This document shows, piece by piece, positions 1 through 12,236 of a DNA stretch of 64,000 nt. Each line of letters starts with the position of its first letter. Positions within the stretch are counted from its first letter, which is position 1. The position numbers were made by a program, and so were the translations under genes. This stretch comes from Limnanthes douglasii subsp. nivea (Eukaryota > Streptophyta > Magnoliopsida > Brassicales > Limnanthaceae), in NCBI GenBank assembly GCA_036936605.1, contig JAUPFV010000001.1:122644771-122708770 (forward strand). The letters are read 5' to 3'. Under the pieces are notes generated by a model, which saw only the letters and a program-made list of their open reading frames with translations, was not told the origin of the DNA and ran no database searches.

Positions 1-584
1 TTTTAACACTTAAAGAATTTAAACATGTTTGGTAACTGGCAGTTACATTTTCTCGAACACTTTGTCAAAACTAACCAAAGAAGAAACAAAAATGTTCATC
101 CTCTCATATGAAGCAACTTCAGAAGTTGTATTCTCCAAGGTGGAAACCTTTTGGATCATAAATGATGTTAGAAATTGTGCCTCCAATAGCACAAGTTGTC
201 GCTGCAACATGGTTTGGTCCATACAATGTTTTTTATCGTAAGACATAAATGTAACAAAAACTATTTTTTTGTTTGGTTTTAGTTAAGGTCAAAGTTTCAG
301 ATATGATTTACATAATTTTACTTCAATATGTTCTTTTGTTTTGGTTGGATTGAATTATTTTGAGTTTGAGTTAAGACTTTAACCTATAATCAAATTTGTT
401 TTTGAGCTTTTCGCTATAGGTTTTTCTGTACTTTCATTTTGTTTGTTAAGCTTATTTCAAATTTGTAGTAACTTTTGTTCATGGTTATGAATTTTTCTTA
501 TCTAAGCTCTATTGATGGAAAATGATGTTTTATGATTGTTTGGTTTTTTGCTAATATTGTTACTTATATAAAAATAATAACAAT
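1..584. other. AT-rich intergenic sequence
   Basis: No gene, RNA or repeat that I can support. Short open frames around 29-246 lie antisense to each other and show no family motif. The stretch ends at the left target-site-like 9-mer of the inverted-repeat element that follows. Confidence 0.5.
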
Positions 585-1696
585 GGCTAAGAATCATCAT
601 TGGTCCCTAATATTCACTTTTGTCTCTCACTCATCTTGCATGTTTCATAATTTGTAAGATGAGTCTCTCCGCACATGTGAGCCATGAATTTATCACAGGT
701 GGCACCCCAAATATCCAAGTTTTATGTCAGTATTGGCCGCCCTCACAATTTTGCCCAAATTATACCTATCATTTAGTCTAGTCAGCAGACCAATCACGTG
801 CGACATAATTTTACTATTACCATCAATTTTTACCACTTACAATATATATTGTTTTTTACCATTATTTAACTTAGTTCATAACTGGTTTGGACCCAGGTTC
901 AATCTATAAACCCATAAATCAACTTACCCAACTTACCCAAAACCAGAATTAGCCAAACCTAAACCCGAATTAGATAAACCCAAACCCGAATTACCCATTA
1001 ATACCCAAAATCGAATTATCCATTACTGAACCCCCAATTACTATTCTAAAACCCTAATTACCCATCGATCTTCTTCTTCTTCTTCATGCCTACTACCGTA
1101 ACCCAAACCCCTATCAATTACTATTCTATAAAAATCAGTATATAATAGTAATTGATTAGGGTTTGGCTTGTAGTAGTAGGCAGGAAGAAGAAGATCGATG
1201 GGTAAGTAGGGTTTGCGAGTAGTAATTAGAGGTCTAGTAATGGGTAATTCGGGTTTGGGTATTAATGGGTAATTCAGGTTTAAGTTTGGCTAATTCTGGT
1301 TTTTAGTAAGTTGGGTAAGTGGGGTAAGTTGAGTTATGGGTTTATGGATTTAACCCATGTCCAACCTAGTTATAATTCAATTTAACTAAGGGTAAAAAGT
1401 AATATAGATGGTAAATGGTAAAAACTGATGGTAAATAGTAAAATTAGGTGGCAGATGACTGGTCTGTTGACTAGGCTAAGAGAGGGGTATAATTAGACAG
1501 AATTATGGGGGAACCAATAGTGACACAAAACTTGGATTTTCGGGTGTCACGTGTCATATTTTCATGGCTCACATGTGTGGCGAGACTGATCTTGCAAATT
1601 TCTGAAACATGGAGGATGAGTAAGAGACAAAAGTGAAGATGAAGGACTAGGCTGATACATGGGTAAAACATGAGGGACCGATGGTGATTTTTAGCC
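585..1696. mobile_element. Foldback / MULE-like non-autonomous DNA transposon
   Basis: Almost the whole 1.1-kb segment is one imperfect inverted repeat. The left arm starts GGCTAAGAATCATCATTGG and the right arm, read in reverse complement, starts GGCTAAAAATCACCATCGG. The arms keep matching inward (the 'ggtaattcgggtttgggt' block near 1241 mirrors 'acccaaacccgaattacc' near 977) to a centre near 1135. No transposase ORF is present. The flanking 9-mers are AATAACAAT (576-584) and TATAATAAT (1697-1705), which match at 7 of 9 positions, as expected for an aged 9-bp target duplication of a Mutator-like element. Transcription through it could form a long hairpin RNA; that is inference. The exact superfamily is a judgement from arm length and duplication size. 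Confidence 0.75.
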
Positions 1697-2767
1697 TATA
1701 ATAATACTAATGATGTTACTCCTCATAAACCATATTATTTCTCATATAAAATAGTTATTCATCATATAATCTCTAATAACATAAATCTATTTTCAAATGT
1801 TTGTTTTTTATCGATAGTAACAATAATTAAATCTAATGAACTTGTATTATGCAATGAGATTTATACTTCCATTTTAATTAAAACAATATTGTTAATATAG
1901 TCCATCTTGATACTCATTGCTGTTATAGAAGAATAATATAACTTTTATACTTGTGAAAGCAATCATGTTATTCATTCAAAAATACTCATTTTAGAAATAA
2001 CAATGATAATACTATTATTTCTAAGCATTATTGTTATTCTCAAAATAATAAGAGATATATAACAAACATAGGCAATACGAAATACAATACTCAAGTGAAT
2101 AAAATTTATTATTATTAAAATTATTATGTTCAAAACCTGTCTTTTGGATCATCTACAAATGTATTTTTTAAATATGATTCAAATCACCCATAATACTATA
2201 CATTTGTTAAGAAACAAATGACAGTTGATATAAGTAAAATGTAAAGTTTTAAGTATTCCATTTGGTTTACCGCGTCATATATAGTAATCTTCGCATTCTA
2301 CTATATTTTTGTTCGATAGATAATATGTATTTTCATATTTCTTCAAATCTATGAAATTAATCATGTCTTCGTACTTCATTCTTATTTATGTAGCTTAAGT
2401 GACAATCAGTTACAACAAGCACACTTAATGTATTTCTAAAGTCATACATGCAATTTATATCCAATAGGATTAACCAAAAATATATGGTAGAGAGACATTA
2501 TATATTTTCAATCAACTTTAATGTTCACTAGAAATACTTATAGGATATATAATAAAATTTTAATGTTAGATATTAAAAATATTGATGAAAGAATATGAAA
2601 GTCAGAAAATAAAGATGGTATTGAAAACCAACTAAAAAATCGTTAAAATTCTACAACTATAAAATGTTAAATATGATAATTAATAGCTATCTCTATGATA
2701 CTTAAAAAGTGTAAATATGATCGATATGTTAAACCTCTCAAAGATCTAATCAAAGAAAAAATATAAA
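1697..2767. other. AT-rich intergenic sequence
   Basis: Very AT-rich sequence with short A/T microsatellites. I see no coding, RNA or transposon signature. Confidence 0.5.
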
Positions 2768-3185
2768 ACAATGTTACACAAACCAGCAACAACATTATGT
2801 TATAACTCACCTTCTTAAACCCGAAAGCATAAACAAAAGTGAACTAGTGTACACCTTAAACCAAACAGAAACCAAACAACAACATTATGTTTCAATACAT
2901 CTTCTTAAACCAAAAGAAAAAACAAAAGAGAAAACCAATGTATATCTTAAACCAATGTTACACAAACCAAACAAAAATATTATGTTATAATCCACCTTCT
3001 CAAATAAAATATATAAACAAAATTGAACCATTGTACACCTTAAACCAATCTTACACAAATAAAACAACGTTATGTTATAATATGCCTACTTAAAGAAAAA
3101 TCATAAATAAAAGAGAGCTAATGTACACTTTAAACCAAGTTACAAGCCACATAAAAATATTATGTTGCAATCCACAATTTTAAAC
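2768..3185. repeat. Diverged tandem repeat, unit about 90 bp, about 4.5 copies
   Basis: Blocks beginning with a form of 'ttacacaaaccaaacaa' recur near 2773, 2858, 2954, 3048 and 3138. Each is followed by a version of 'cattatgttataa' and ends in a version of 'caccttaaacca'. Copies differ by substitutions and small indels, so the array is old. The short open frames found in it on both strands are by-products of the low-GC repeat. Confidence 0.75.
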
Positions 3186-4079
3186 CATACCAACACCATA
3201 AAATAAATAATCATGAAAATTAAACGAAAGAAAAGAAGAACACATACTCAATTTTAGGGGTTTATTAAAGAAAAAGAAAAACTAAACTTGATTTACGGCT
3301 GAGGGAGAAAAATTTGAAACAAAATAGTTTTTGTTATGGTTGAACGTTCAGAGCTGGGTTGAAGAATAATTATTAGAATAAATAGAAAATAAAGATTAAA
3401 GCCAGAATTGTTTGAATAAGGTGGAAAATTATTCAGCTGGTAAAATGAGGTAGACGATTTGAGACTGAATATGTAACATCAAAACTCCTATTGTTGAGAC
3501 GATCATCGAAGCATAACTAAATTGGAGATATCAAACAAGGAGTTGTTCTATTTGAGTTTAAGTAATGTTAGAATAGTTCACATGTTGAATAAGATGTTAC
3601 ATTATTATTTTTACCATTGAAAATTAATAACGTCTATAGTTATAATTTTGAAAGCTTTGACGTGTCTAATAAGAACTAGGTATAACAAGGTACACCCAAT
3701 ATAAAATTTGAAATGTTTGATGTATCTTATTGGAAAAAAACTTTAATAAAAACAACAGATTCTCTGAGAAATGACCATGGGTATTTTTTTCTAATTTTAG
3801 TCCAAACAAGCAATGTTAGAATAACATTCAAATTAAATTTTGTAATATGTATAAAACCTAATTCAAAAGTTAATTCAAAAGTTAAATCTTACGTATTTAG
3901 GAATTTATGATTTAGATTTGAACTGAACATGATATAAAATCTAAAATTTATACAAATATTACGTAGTTAAATACATAGTTTGCATATATTCATTCTTGAA
4001 ATGTTGATTAACTGGGTACTATAATAAAAACACCGACAATAGATGCAAAAAAGTTGACAAGAGACTGAGACACGTTGGA
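3186..4079. other. AT-rich intergenic sequence
   Basis: Nothing recognisable. The open frame at 3713-3910 has no family motif and its composition matches its surroundings. Confidence 0.45.
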
Positions 4080-5720
4080 TTTATGAATCAGATTTTTAGA
4101 AACGAACAAACAATAGATTATCTGCATTTGCAGGAGCAACCTTTTTCGCAAACTAATAAACTCAAATATGTCATACGAACAATCTACATGAAGGATGAGC
4201 TCAAAGACAATGATTCTTTCTTAAGAATATTGCATGACACGTACGAAAGAGAAGCTCGTGAAAGTGAGAATGACAAAATAAAAACGTAAGAAGGTGACAA
4301 GGAAAATTCTGACCGAAGATCCAATAATAGAGACCGAAGGCGATGAAAACACCGATAAAATAAAAGGAGACACAAGACTCCAACATCCAACTATGATAGA
4401 AGGGGAATGAGTAGATCAGAACCAAATATGGATAAAGAAAAAAGAGATATGATTATAGAGCAAATCAAGGATGCGGGAGTAATACCAATCACCAGAATAA
4501 TGCCAGGGTACGTCCCACCACCATAAATCTTTATATCTCTACTATGTTATCCTTCATACTCAAACTATGTACAATTTAATTATCCAGGTCATTTTTCTCA
4601 ACCGGGCATTCCTCAGATTACAAAAAGAGTCCCACGGATATTTCCACCAAATCTTTCCTAAGAGAAACAATAATATGGTGTACCAAACCTTTCTATGATT
4701 ATGTGCTTGTAGCAGCTTTCAGACAATGAGTTAAAGAAATGACTATATATATGAGTCAGTTGAAAAAAACATTACATTTTGGAGATTTGTTAGTCTATGT
4801 GGAACGGTGCATCAAAACAGACAAAGTGGCTAAAGCAAAAAATTTGGAACACATCAATAATCCAGCGGAAGGCCTTTTGTAAAGCAAGATAGATACCATG
4901 GCACAAATAAACAAAAAATATAAAAAACCAAAAACGATAGTGATTTGGTCTCGACTAAACTAAGGCCCAATACATACAAAATAATAAAGTCAAAAGATAG
5001 CTACAACGACGAAAGTATTATGAAAACATATCAACGCTAGTACAACTAGCAATGATCTACGAAATAACAAAGGGCTCTATCAAGTACAATCAATACGATT
5101 AAAAGACAACATATATAAAAATAAATATTATAAGTTCCACAATGACATAGGTTACTTTAGTATAGACTATTGGGCTTTGCGGGATCAAATCCAAATCTTA
5201 ATTGATGGAGAAAAATTGAATGAGTTTGTTGAAAAGAAAGCAATGAGGAGCACAAACAGGGCTCATGTAATGTCGGAACACAAGCCTCAGAGCAACTCAA
5301 CAAGTGCTCAATACAAATACCATAACCAAAGCATAAAAATTAGAAGAAGCCAATTACATGAACATTAATCCAAATAAAAAAAATGTATGAGTGATTATTG
5401 ATTAAGATACGTACTCTGGGATATGAAAGAGATCATGAAAAAGGTACTCTTATGAACTCGAGATAATGTTTCAAGAGAAAACGTCCTCACACTTGTACAT
5501 AAACCCATATCTGATATGTCCTTCACAAGTGATGATTTAATTGGACTAGTTTCTCGTACAATGATGCAATACTGATCATCATAGAACTGACTGGTATAGA
5601 GATTACGAGAATGATGATCGATACAGACATTATAGAAAATATCATATACGGAGGAATATGTCAAAGAATGAGGGGAGGAACGATGCCGATCTAAAAATAA
5701 AGAGTCTTGACAATGTTTTC
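4080..5720 (+). pseudogene. Decayed Tat-type gypsy gag region and start of protease (element A)
   Basis: Read across frames, 4720-4880 resembles the end of a Tat gag (a 'KKTLHFGDLLVYVERC' stretch), and 5177-5240 gives 'LRDQIQILIDGEKLNEFV', the segment that follows the half zinc knuckle in such elements. From about 5527 the protease start follows: DDLIGLV, then IDTD where the catalytic IDTG is expected, so the active-site glycine is lost. There are stops and frameshifts every few dozen codons. The 5' limit is uncertain because the N-terminal gag is too eroded to place, and no 5' LTR or PBS can be seen before it. Confidence 0.6.
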
Positions 5721-6099
5721 AGGTGTAAACACAACAATTCTCCGAAAATTGACCCCGGACGTTATACTGGGAAAATAGGATTTCCCTCAAACGGTAACAT
5801 GTCTTTTCATGGTAGTAGGCGCACCGTCCTCATATAACATAATATTAGGCCAATCATGACTAGAAAAATGAATGTTTTAACATCTATAATGCACCGATGT
5901 ATAAGATATCCTATAAATGATCGAATGACCAAAATAAAAAGAAACCAAAAGGCTAGCAGGGAATACTATGTAGCAACTATGACTCTAAAATTATAACGAT
6001 CAGAGCATCAATGTGTCATCTTGAAGGAATTAGATGAACCTAAAGAAGGCCTTCTATTACTTCAGTCGGAGGAAGAAGTTGATGTGGATAAAAGTAGCC
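5720..6099 (+). pseudogene. Decayed Tat gypsy protease C-terminal half (element A)
   Basis: After several frame changes, 5813-5856 reads 'VVGAPSSYNIILGQS', the conserved second half of the retropepsin-like domain; the better-kept copy at 55843-56076 has 'VVDYPTSYNVIFGRT'. The following 'REYYVAT' (about 5958) matches 'RECYATA' in that copy. The segment ends abruptly where a reverse-oriented solo LTR begins. Confidence 0.6.
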
Positions 6100-6547
6100 T
6101 GAGGGTAGGCTGGTAATTTCAAGTGGAGTTTGAAGGGGGTGTAAGAGTGTTTCACGGTGGTATGGTGGTGTTTAAAAGTGTTTCAAAGTGTTTCAGGGTG
6201 TTTCAAGGGTGGAGAGAGAATTAAGCAGCCTGGCAGCAGTTAATTTTTCTTACCCATAGTTAATGGTGGTGGTTGGGCATTTATAGTGTGAAATTTGGGC
6301 CATTATGGGCTTTCGGGTCAAGTTTAATGGACCCGGGTCATGTTTAAAGACCCATAAGTTTTAAGCAGATGTGCAGGTAGCTTAGTCAGATAGTGTTTAG
6401 GTTTTTTAGTACTTTAGTCATAGTTCGAACTGCCTTAAGTTTTCAGTGTTCGAAATCATCTGTCCGGTCAAAAAGTCCTGTCCGAATTCACGGGGAGATT
6501 TACTTTGGACTACCCTTCCGGGGAGCACTTCGAATTCGGACTCATCA
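6100..6547 (-). mobile_element. Solo LTR of a Tat-type gypsy element, reverse orientation
   Basis: In reverse complement the segment starts TGATGAGTCCGAATTCG and contains 'tctttaaacatgacccggg', 'cttgacccgaaagccca' and 'ctataaatgcccaacc'. These are the same order of landmarks as the complete LTRs at 53293-53659 and 63214-63581 ('tccttaaactcgacccgg', 'gtataaatacccca'). No internal region accompanies it, and pol of element A is found on both sides, so it is a solo LTR inside an older element. A short 'aagtag' occurs just outside both ends (6092-6097 and 6549-6554) and may be the target duplication, although it does not abut the TG/CA ends exactly. Confidence 0.7.
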
Positions 6548-9345
6548 GAAGTAGATGAAATTATTATGAAACAAGGAAATCCCTTGAAGATATGAAGAAA
6601 TATACCAACTGATCTCCGGTAAAAAAATTTAAATTTTATAAAAACAAATATAGATATGTTTGTCTGCAACACACGTGATATAACAAGATTCCCGAGCGAG
6701 GTCATATTCAATTAAATATAAACAATAATGTTAAATCGATAAGAAAAAAAATGAGATCGTATACTCAACAAAAAAGGTGATTATCTTGAGATAGACAGAA
6801 TGAAAGTCGTAGCAACACATAAGAGAGTCCTATTACCCAATGTTGGTAAAATTGATTGTCTTGGTAAAAACAAAAAATGAAAGGTGGAGAATATGTATGG
6901 AATTCACGTACTTAAGTAAAGTATGTCAGAATAACCTCTTTCCTTTATCGATAATTTATCATCTCATATACGTGAAAGAAGAGGACTAAGAATACACGAT
7001 ATTCATCACCAAAAGAATGATACATTGCTACAAAGTAATACCCTTTAGATTAAAAAATGTCGGAGCAACCTATCAAAGATTGGGCAATAAAATCTTCATA
7101 ACTCAGATAATCAGAAATATATAAACATATATTGATGACATGTGGAAAAGAATCCTACATGAAGAAGATTATATGACAGACCTTGTCGACACATTCGACA
7201 ACTTCAGATGCATGAATCTGAAGGTAAACCTTACACCCTCAACGTTCAATCATGAAAATTTCTAGGATACACGATAAACGATAGATAAATCAAAGTAGAT
7301 CCAACCTAACTTGTTAACCTAGCATCCATGGAGGAACTAATGGATTGCAAAGAATTCCAAATATTAATGGGAATAAGCGGAACTCGATAGGTTTCTGTCA
7401 TGATGCTAAAAAGAATGTTAACCTTTTTTCCAAGAAAAAATCAGTGGGCTCCAGAGTGGAAATAGGCATTCAACAGCATCAAAATATTTGTAGCGTCACT
7501 AGAAGTATAATGGAGTTAAAGCAAGGAGAAAACTTGTATTTGTCTTTGAGAGTATCATATTATTAGTCGGCACATGCTTAATTAGGAAGGAAGGAATGTA
7601 ATTCAAAGTCGTATACTATATAAGTAAATCTTTACTACTAGTAGAAACCATATTTTCATGCACACACTATGATTATGTGAACCTTATTCCTCTAAGAAAT
7701 ATTTTGCAAAAGCGCAATAACTCGAGAAGATTGACTAAATGGTCTGTAGAACTAGGGGTTTATGATCTCAATTTCGAACGTACAACAACAATAAAGCCCA
7801 AATATTACCTGACTTTCTAATAGAATTTCAATCTGAGACATTAATCGTGAATAAATGATGTTGCGGAACACACATAAAGGTTTAAACCGATGGAGGAATA
7901 ACAATCAAGGCTCGAGTATAAGAGTATAACTCTTCTCCCCAGTTGGTGATATTTTAAGCCAATCCATTTTGTTCGGATTCTCACAATGATATAATGAAAT
8001 AAAATACAAGGTTGTTATTTCATGACTTCGATTAACAAAAATATATGGAGAAAAAAAATTAATACTTTTAATTGACTCTCAGTTAGTAGTTAACAAAATT
8101 ACAGGTCAGGCCAAAAAAAGAAAAGATTTGATTATTTAGTACTTAAAGAAGTTACATCGCTTCGTTTATCAATTCGAGCATATCGGATTTAAACAAGTTC
8201 CAATGAAGAATAATGTAATTACTGATGCATTGGCTTCTTCGACCTGTATATCCTCAGTGTCACACAAAATATTACTAGAAAAATCATCAATTACGTTGCC
8301 AAACTATTACTTTTCAATGGACATACCCAAATGATAACGATAATTGAAAGATAAAAATAGGAGAAAGATGGGCAAACGCTAAGAAAAATATTAACTCATA
8401 CAAGGCATATTACTTAAAGACAGAAATGAGGCAAGAAAGATAATAAGAATATCCATAAGATATGTGTGGACAATAGACACATTCTATAAAACAAGACTAT
8501 CATAATCCTTGTTAAGATGTTTAAGTATAGATGTAACACTCTTTATAACAAAATAATTACATGAGGGAGAATGATATGCTCATTGCGGATATAAAGACTT
8601 AATTTAAAAGAATTTTGTTACAAAGTTATTAATGGCCAACAATCATAAATAACGTAAAGAAGAAGGTAAGAACATACGATAAATGCAAAAGGTTCACAAA
8701 TTCAATCCAAGCTCCAACAATATTATTCAAAATAGTAACAGAACCCATGGCATTTGAAATATGGGGTATGAATATCGTGGGAACATTCTTGATCGCTTAT
8801 AGAGGAACAAAATACCTAACTATTTCCTTAGGTACTTCATCAAATGGGTAGAAGCAAAAGCAGTGCAATAAATAACGGGAACATGGGTAATTTACATTTT
8901 AAAAACAAGTATATGTTTCATGTATGATACTCTGAGAGTTATCACCATGGATAATAGAACACAATTTAAAATAATAGCGTTATACGATACTGTCTATAGA
9001 AGAAATTAACCAAATATTATCTTTTTCTTTTTGTCCTCAAGAAAATGGGAAAATCTAAGTGACTAACAGAAAAATCATTGATGGCATCAATAAGATGATG
9101 GAAGAAGTAGCAGAAAGTTTCATAGAGACCTTACAAGAAATTTTATGGTCATACCAAATAATAGCAAGAACTGTCACATATAAACACTATTTTACATGGT
9201 ATATAGGATGGAGGCAGTAGTACCAATAGAAATATCTACACGAGTTTCTATTTTATATGGTATGGAGACAAGAGTATCAGTAGTACCTAACGATGACAGA
9301 ATTATCCGAAGGACAAATCAGACAAATGGGTGGTTAAGCTAGCAT
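6548..9345 (+). pseudogene. Decayed Tat gypsy RT, RNase H and integrase (element A)
   Basis: RT is visible at 6880-7300: an FTYLSK segment, then ITKR and CYKV, and a still intact YIDDM catalytic box at about 7125-7140. RNase H remnants follow at 7440-7860 (a 'DFLIEF' end), then an eroded second RNase H near 7870-8260. Integrase traces run 8620-9340, including 'ITMDN' near 8941 and 'YGMETRVSV' near 9260. Stops and frameshifts are frequent throughout, so no product is expected. Domain order matches the better-preserved element at 53293-63581. Confidence 0.75.
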
Positions 9346-9399
9346 TTATTTTATATATAAAAAATTGTAATAATTTAGAAATATTTTAATAATTGAGTT

Positions 9400-9695
9400 T
9401 CTTTATATTTGGCTTATTTGAATATTTGATATTGGATAAATAGGCATATGGATCTGTTTGACCCATTAGGCACATCGGGCTTAAGTTTCCTATAAATAAG
9501 CTTTTAGATCATTAATGGAGCTTGTTGAAAACTCATTTACTATAAAATACTGTATTAGAGCTTCTTTCTCAAAATTAAATTCTAACAACTCAATTCTTTT
9601 TTTTATCATCCATCCAAAAATTAATTAATTATTATATTATTACCCAAGTATCCTCTAAAAAATTGTTGAATGTTTGAGTGTTAAATTTGCCTTCG
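9400..9695 (+). mobile_element. Tat-type LTR remnant (5' LTR of element B)
   Basis: It carries the promoter-like landmark of these LTRs, 'tcctataaataagctttt' (about 9490-9507), shortly after a 'gacccattaggcac' motif, and is followed within about 20 bp by the N-terminal gag of element B. The ends and the primer-binding site are too diverged to fix. Confidence 0.5.
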
Positions 9696-9712
9696 AAACA
9701 TACCGAAACATG

Positions 9713-10357
9713 GATTTTGAAATGCACACATATCCTTCTCAGGAGAATGAGGGAGTCATGATAGAAAAAAATATAGCCAAGTGTCATATACGATTGATAA
9801 AAAGCAAGAGCGATTGCTCATACAAGAGGAGCGTGACAAGTTAGGAGGAGAAATTAAGGCATTAAGATCTCAAAAAGGTTGTAATAACCCCTTTGTGCAA
9901 AATCTAATCAGAAGTCCAAAGATCCGAAGGAAAAGAAGATATTAATGGAAAATCTGTATATCCGGATGCTTAGTAAAGTCCAGAAAATTAACAGAAGGTT
10001 CTTTTTTGAAAATCTATCATTCCTCGAAAAAAATGTAAACCTAGGGATTGTTCCAGTTCTTCAAAGTCTAATAAGGATTTAGTGTTTGAGTCTCACACAT
10101 CGTCCTCCATTTCGAATAGCGATCACTATCATAAGAAAAAAAAATCATTGGATAATCATTATTCGAATAAATGTTGGATAATCATTATTCGAATAAATGT
10201 TCTAATCGACATCATAAGACGAGTAAGGAACAATATTCTTCATATAAAAGAAACATTAGAGAAGTAAAGAAAAAACAGAGCAAGGAGAAAAGCTAAAGGG
10301 ATCAGAAAACTACACCACTGGCCATCAGTGAGTGATCGGTTTGTTATTCAGTGTGAA
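9713..10357 (+). pseudogene. Tat gypsy gag, N-terminal part (element B)
   Basis: Begins 'MDFEM' and, after a frame change, gives an EERDKLGGEIKALR segment (about 9826-9867), the counterpart of EERDQLRVEIEVLR in the gag at 53732. A Ser/Lys-rich stretch follows, as in that element. Stops and frameshifts are present. The gag is cut at 10367 by a hAT-like element and resumes at 12237. Confidence 0.65.
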
Positions 10358-11319
10358 CCGAGTAATTCAGGGGCGGATCTAGGATTATAATTTAGGGTGT
10401 GCCAAAAATAACATGGAACTAAAAAAAGTCGGAGTAATAAATATTCAAAATACATCAATACACTATTACAACTAAAAATGAAAATCTATTTCTAGTCGAA
10501 CCGTAATTACATTATACTCTTATCGACCATCTTCACACACTCGAGTTGGAGAAGGGATCCTAGATGCTTCAATTGTTAATTCATTTTCAATAGAAGAGCT
10601 ACTAGACTCCGAAAATCGAAGGATGGGCGTAAAAAACTTGAACAACATCCGGTTAAGTCAATTAGATAAATCAATTACACAATTCTAACAATTCTAAATC
10701 AATTTAACAAAATAATTACATTTAATACACTTAATTTTTCAAATTTAGAACTAGCTCTAATTTTTTTTGTTCTTTACCATTCACTTCTCTTTATAAATCA
10801 AAAGATTTTTCATGGTTCCTGTTAAGTCAATTAAATAAATAAATTTAGCAATTCTAACAATTATAAATCAATTAAAAAATTAATTATATTCAAATCCTTA
10901 ATTTCTTGAATTTCAAGATATCTTTAAGTTTTTTATTATTTTACCATTTGTTTCAAATTAATTTTCAAAACCTGTGAAATTCTCTTTATAAATCAAAGGA
11001 TTTTTCATGATTTTTGTTAAGTCAATTAGATAAATAAATTAAACAATTCTAATAATTCTAAATCAATTTAACAAATAAATTATATTTAATTCCTTAATAT
11101 CTTAAATTTGAAACGTGTTTTATGTTTTTTATTACTTTACCATTCACTCATTTGTTTCAAATTGATTTTCAAAACCCGTGAAATTGTATTTATAAATCAA
11201 AGGATTTTTCTTGAAAATATTAGTTTTTAAATCAAAGAATTCTACTGATTCTTGAAATTGATTTTCAAAACGTTTGAAATTCTCTTATAAATCAAAGGAT
11301 TCCACTGACTTTCAAATTG

Positions 11320-11585
11320 ATTTCTTGACATAATTTGTAGGAAATACTAAAAGCACATTATCATACCCGATTCTCAAATTGATTTCTTAACATACGAAAT
11401 ACTAAAAACACATTGACATACCTAACATCAAATGATTCCACTGCTTCAGTTGACATAATTTGTAGGAAATACTAAAAGCACATTATCATACCCGATTCTC
11501 AAATTGATTTCTTAACATACGAAATACTAAAAACACATTGACATACCTAACATCAAAGGATTCAACTGCTTCAGTGCTTAGTTTT
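11320..11585. repeat. Direct duplication of about 120 bp inside the hAT-like element
   Basis: The run from 'acataatttgtaggaaatac' through 'cccgattctcaaattgatt' to 'cctaacatcaaa' occurs twice (about 11328-11436 and 11450-11563) with very few differences, which points to a recent internal duplication. Confidence 0.8.
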
Positions 11586-11639
11586 TTATGTGTGTAAGAG
11601 AAAATAGGAGATTTTTATTGAGGAGGAGAGGATACAGGA

Positions 11640-11775
11640 GGCTGTTGCGTTTGAGGAGAGAGAAAGAGACATGCGGCTGGGAGGTTGTTGCGTTTGAGGA
11701 GAGAGAAAGAGATAGACGGCTGGGAGGTTGTTGCGTTTGAGGAGAGAGAAAGAGACAGGCGGCTGGGGAGAGAGA
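11640..11775. repeat. Minisatellite, about 50-bp unit, three copies
   Basis: 'gttgcgtttgaggagagaga' plus 'aagagacatgcggctgggag' recurs at about 11643, 11689 and 11738 with few changes. The open frame on the opposite strand at 11586-11834 is an artefact of this purine-rich repeat. Confidence 0.8.
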
Positions 11776-11849
11776 GAGATAAGGGTTGCTGCGTTTAGGG
11801 ATAGTTGGGGAAATAAGGAATGAAAAAAGAACAAAAAAATAAAGAAAAA

Positions 11850-12110
11850 AAGATTTTTTGTATTTGTGTAGATTTAGGATTTAGTTGGGGGAAAATAAGG
11901 AAGGAAAAAAATAAAGAAAAAACCAATTTGTGTATTTGTGTAGATTTAGGATTTAGTTGGAGAAAATAAGGAAGGAAAAAAGATAAAGAAAAAAAAAGAG
12001 GGAAATTAATAAAGAAAGAAATAAAGAATTTTTTTTATTTGTGTAGATTTAGGATTTAGTTGGGGGACAAAATAAGGAAAGAAAAAAAATAAAGAAAAAA
12101 ATAGTTTTGG
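11850..12110. repeat. Diverged tandem repeat, about 70-bp unit
   Basis: 'ttgtgtagatttaggattta' followed by 'gttggggaaaataaggaagg' and an A-rich stretch recurs about three times. It lies just inside the right end of the hAT-like element. Confidence 0.7.
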
Positions 12111-12236
12111 GTGGTCCAAGGTTTGAACTCAAAGTTAAAAACTTAACACTCTTACCACTATACTAAACTTATTTTTAAAATTTAGGGTGATCCATGGCAT
12201 ACATGGCCACCCCTTAGATCCGCCCCTGCCGAGTAT

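Larger units (their letters stand above)
10368..12228. mobile_element. hAT-like non-autonomous DNA transposon inserted in gag
   Basis: The ends are inverted repeats: left CAGGGGCGGATCTAGG, right (reverse complement) CAGGGGCGGATCTAAGG, a terminus typical of plant hAT elements. The flanks carry an 8-bp near-duplication, CCGAGTAA (10358-10365) and CCGAGTAT (12229-12236); two extra T bases lie between the left copy and the CAG end. The gag reading of element B continues on both sides. No transposase is encoded. The interior is AT-rich and holds several local duplications and minisatellites. Confidence 0.85.

Noticed and set aside
1..246. Pair of antisense open frames at the window start
   Set aside because: No motif on either strand and no splice or promoter context; too little sequence to judge.
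2885..3093. Short frames on both strands
   Set aside because: Located in the 90-bp tandem repeat; by-products of low-complexity sequence.
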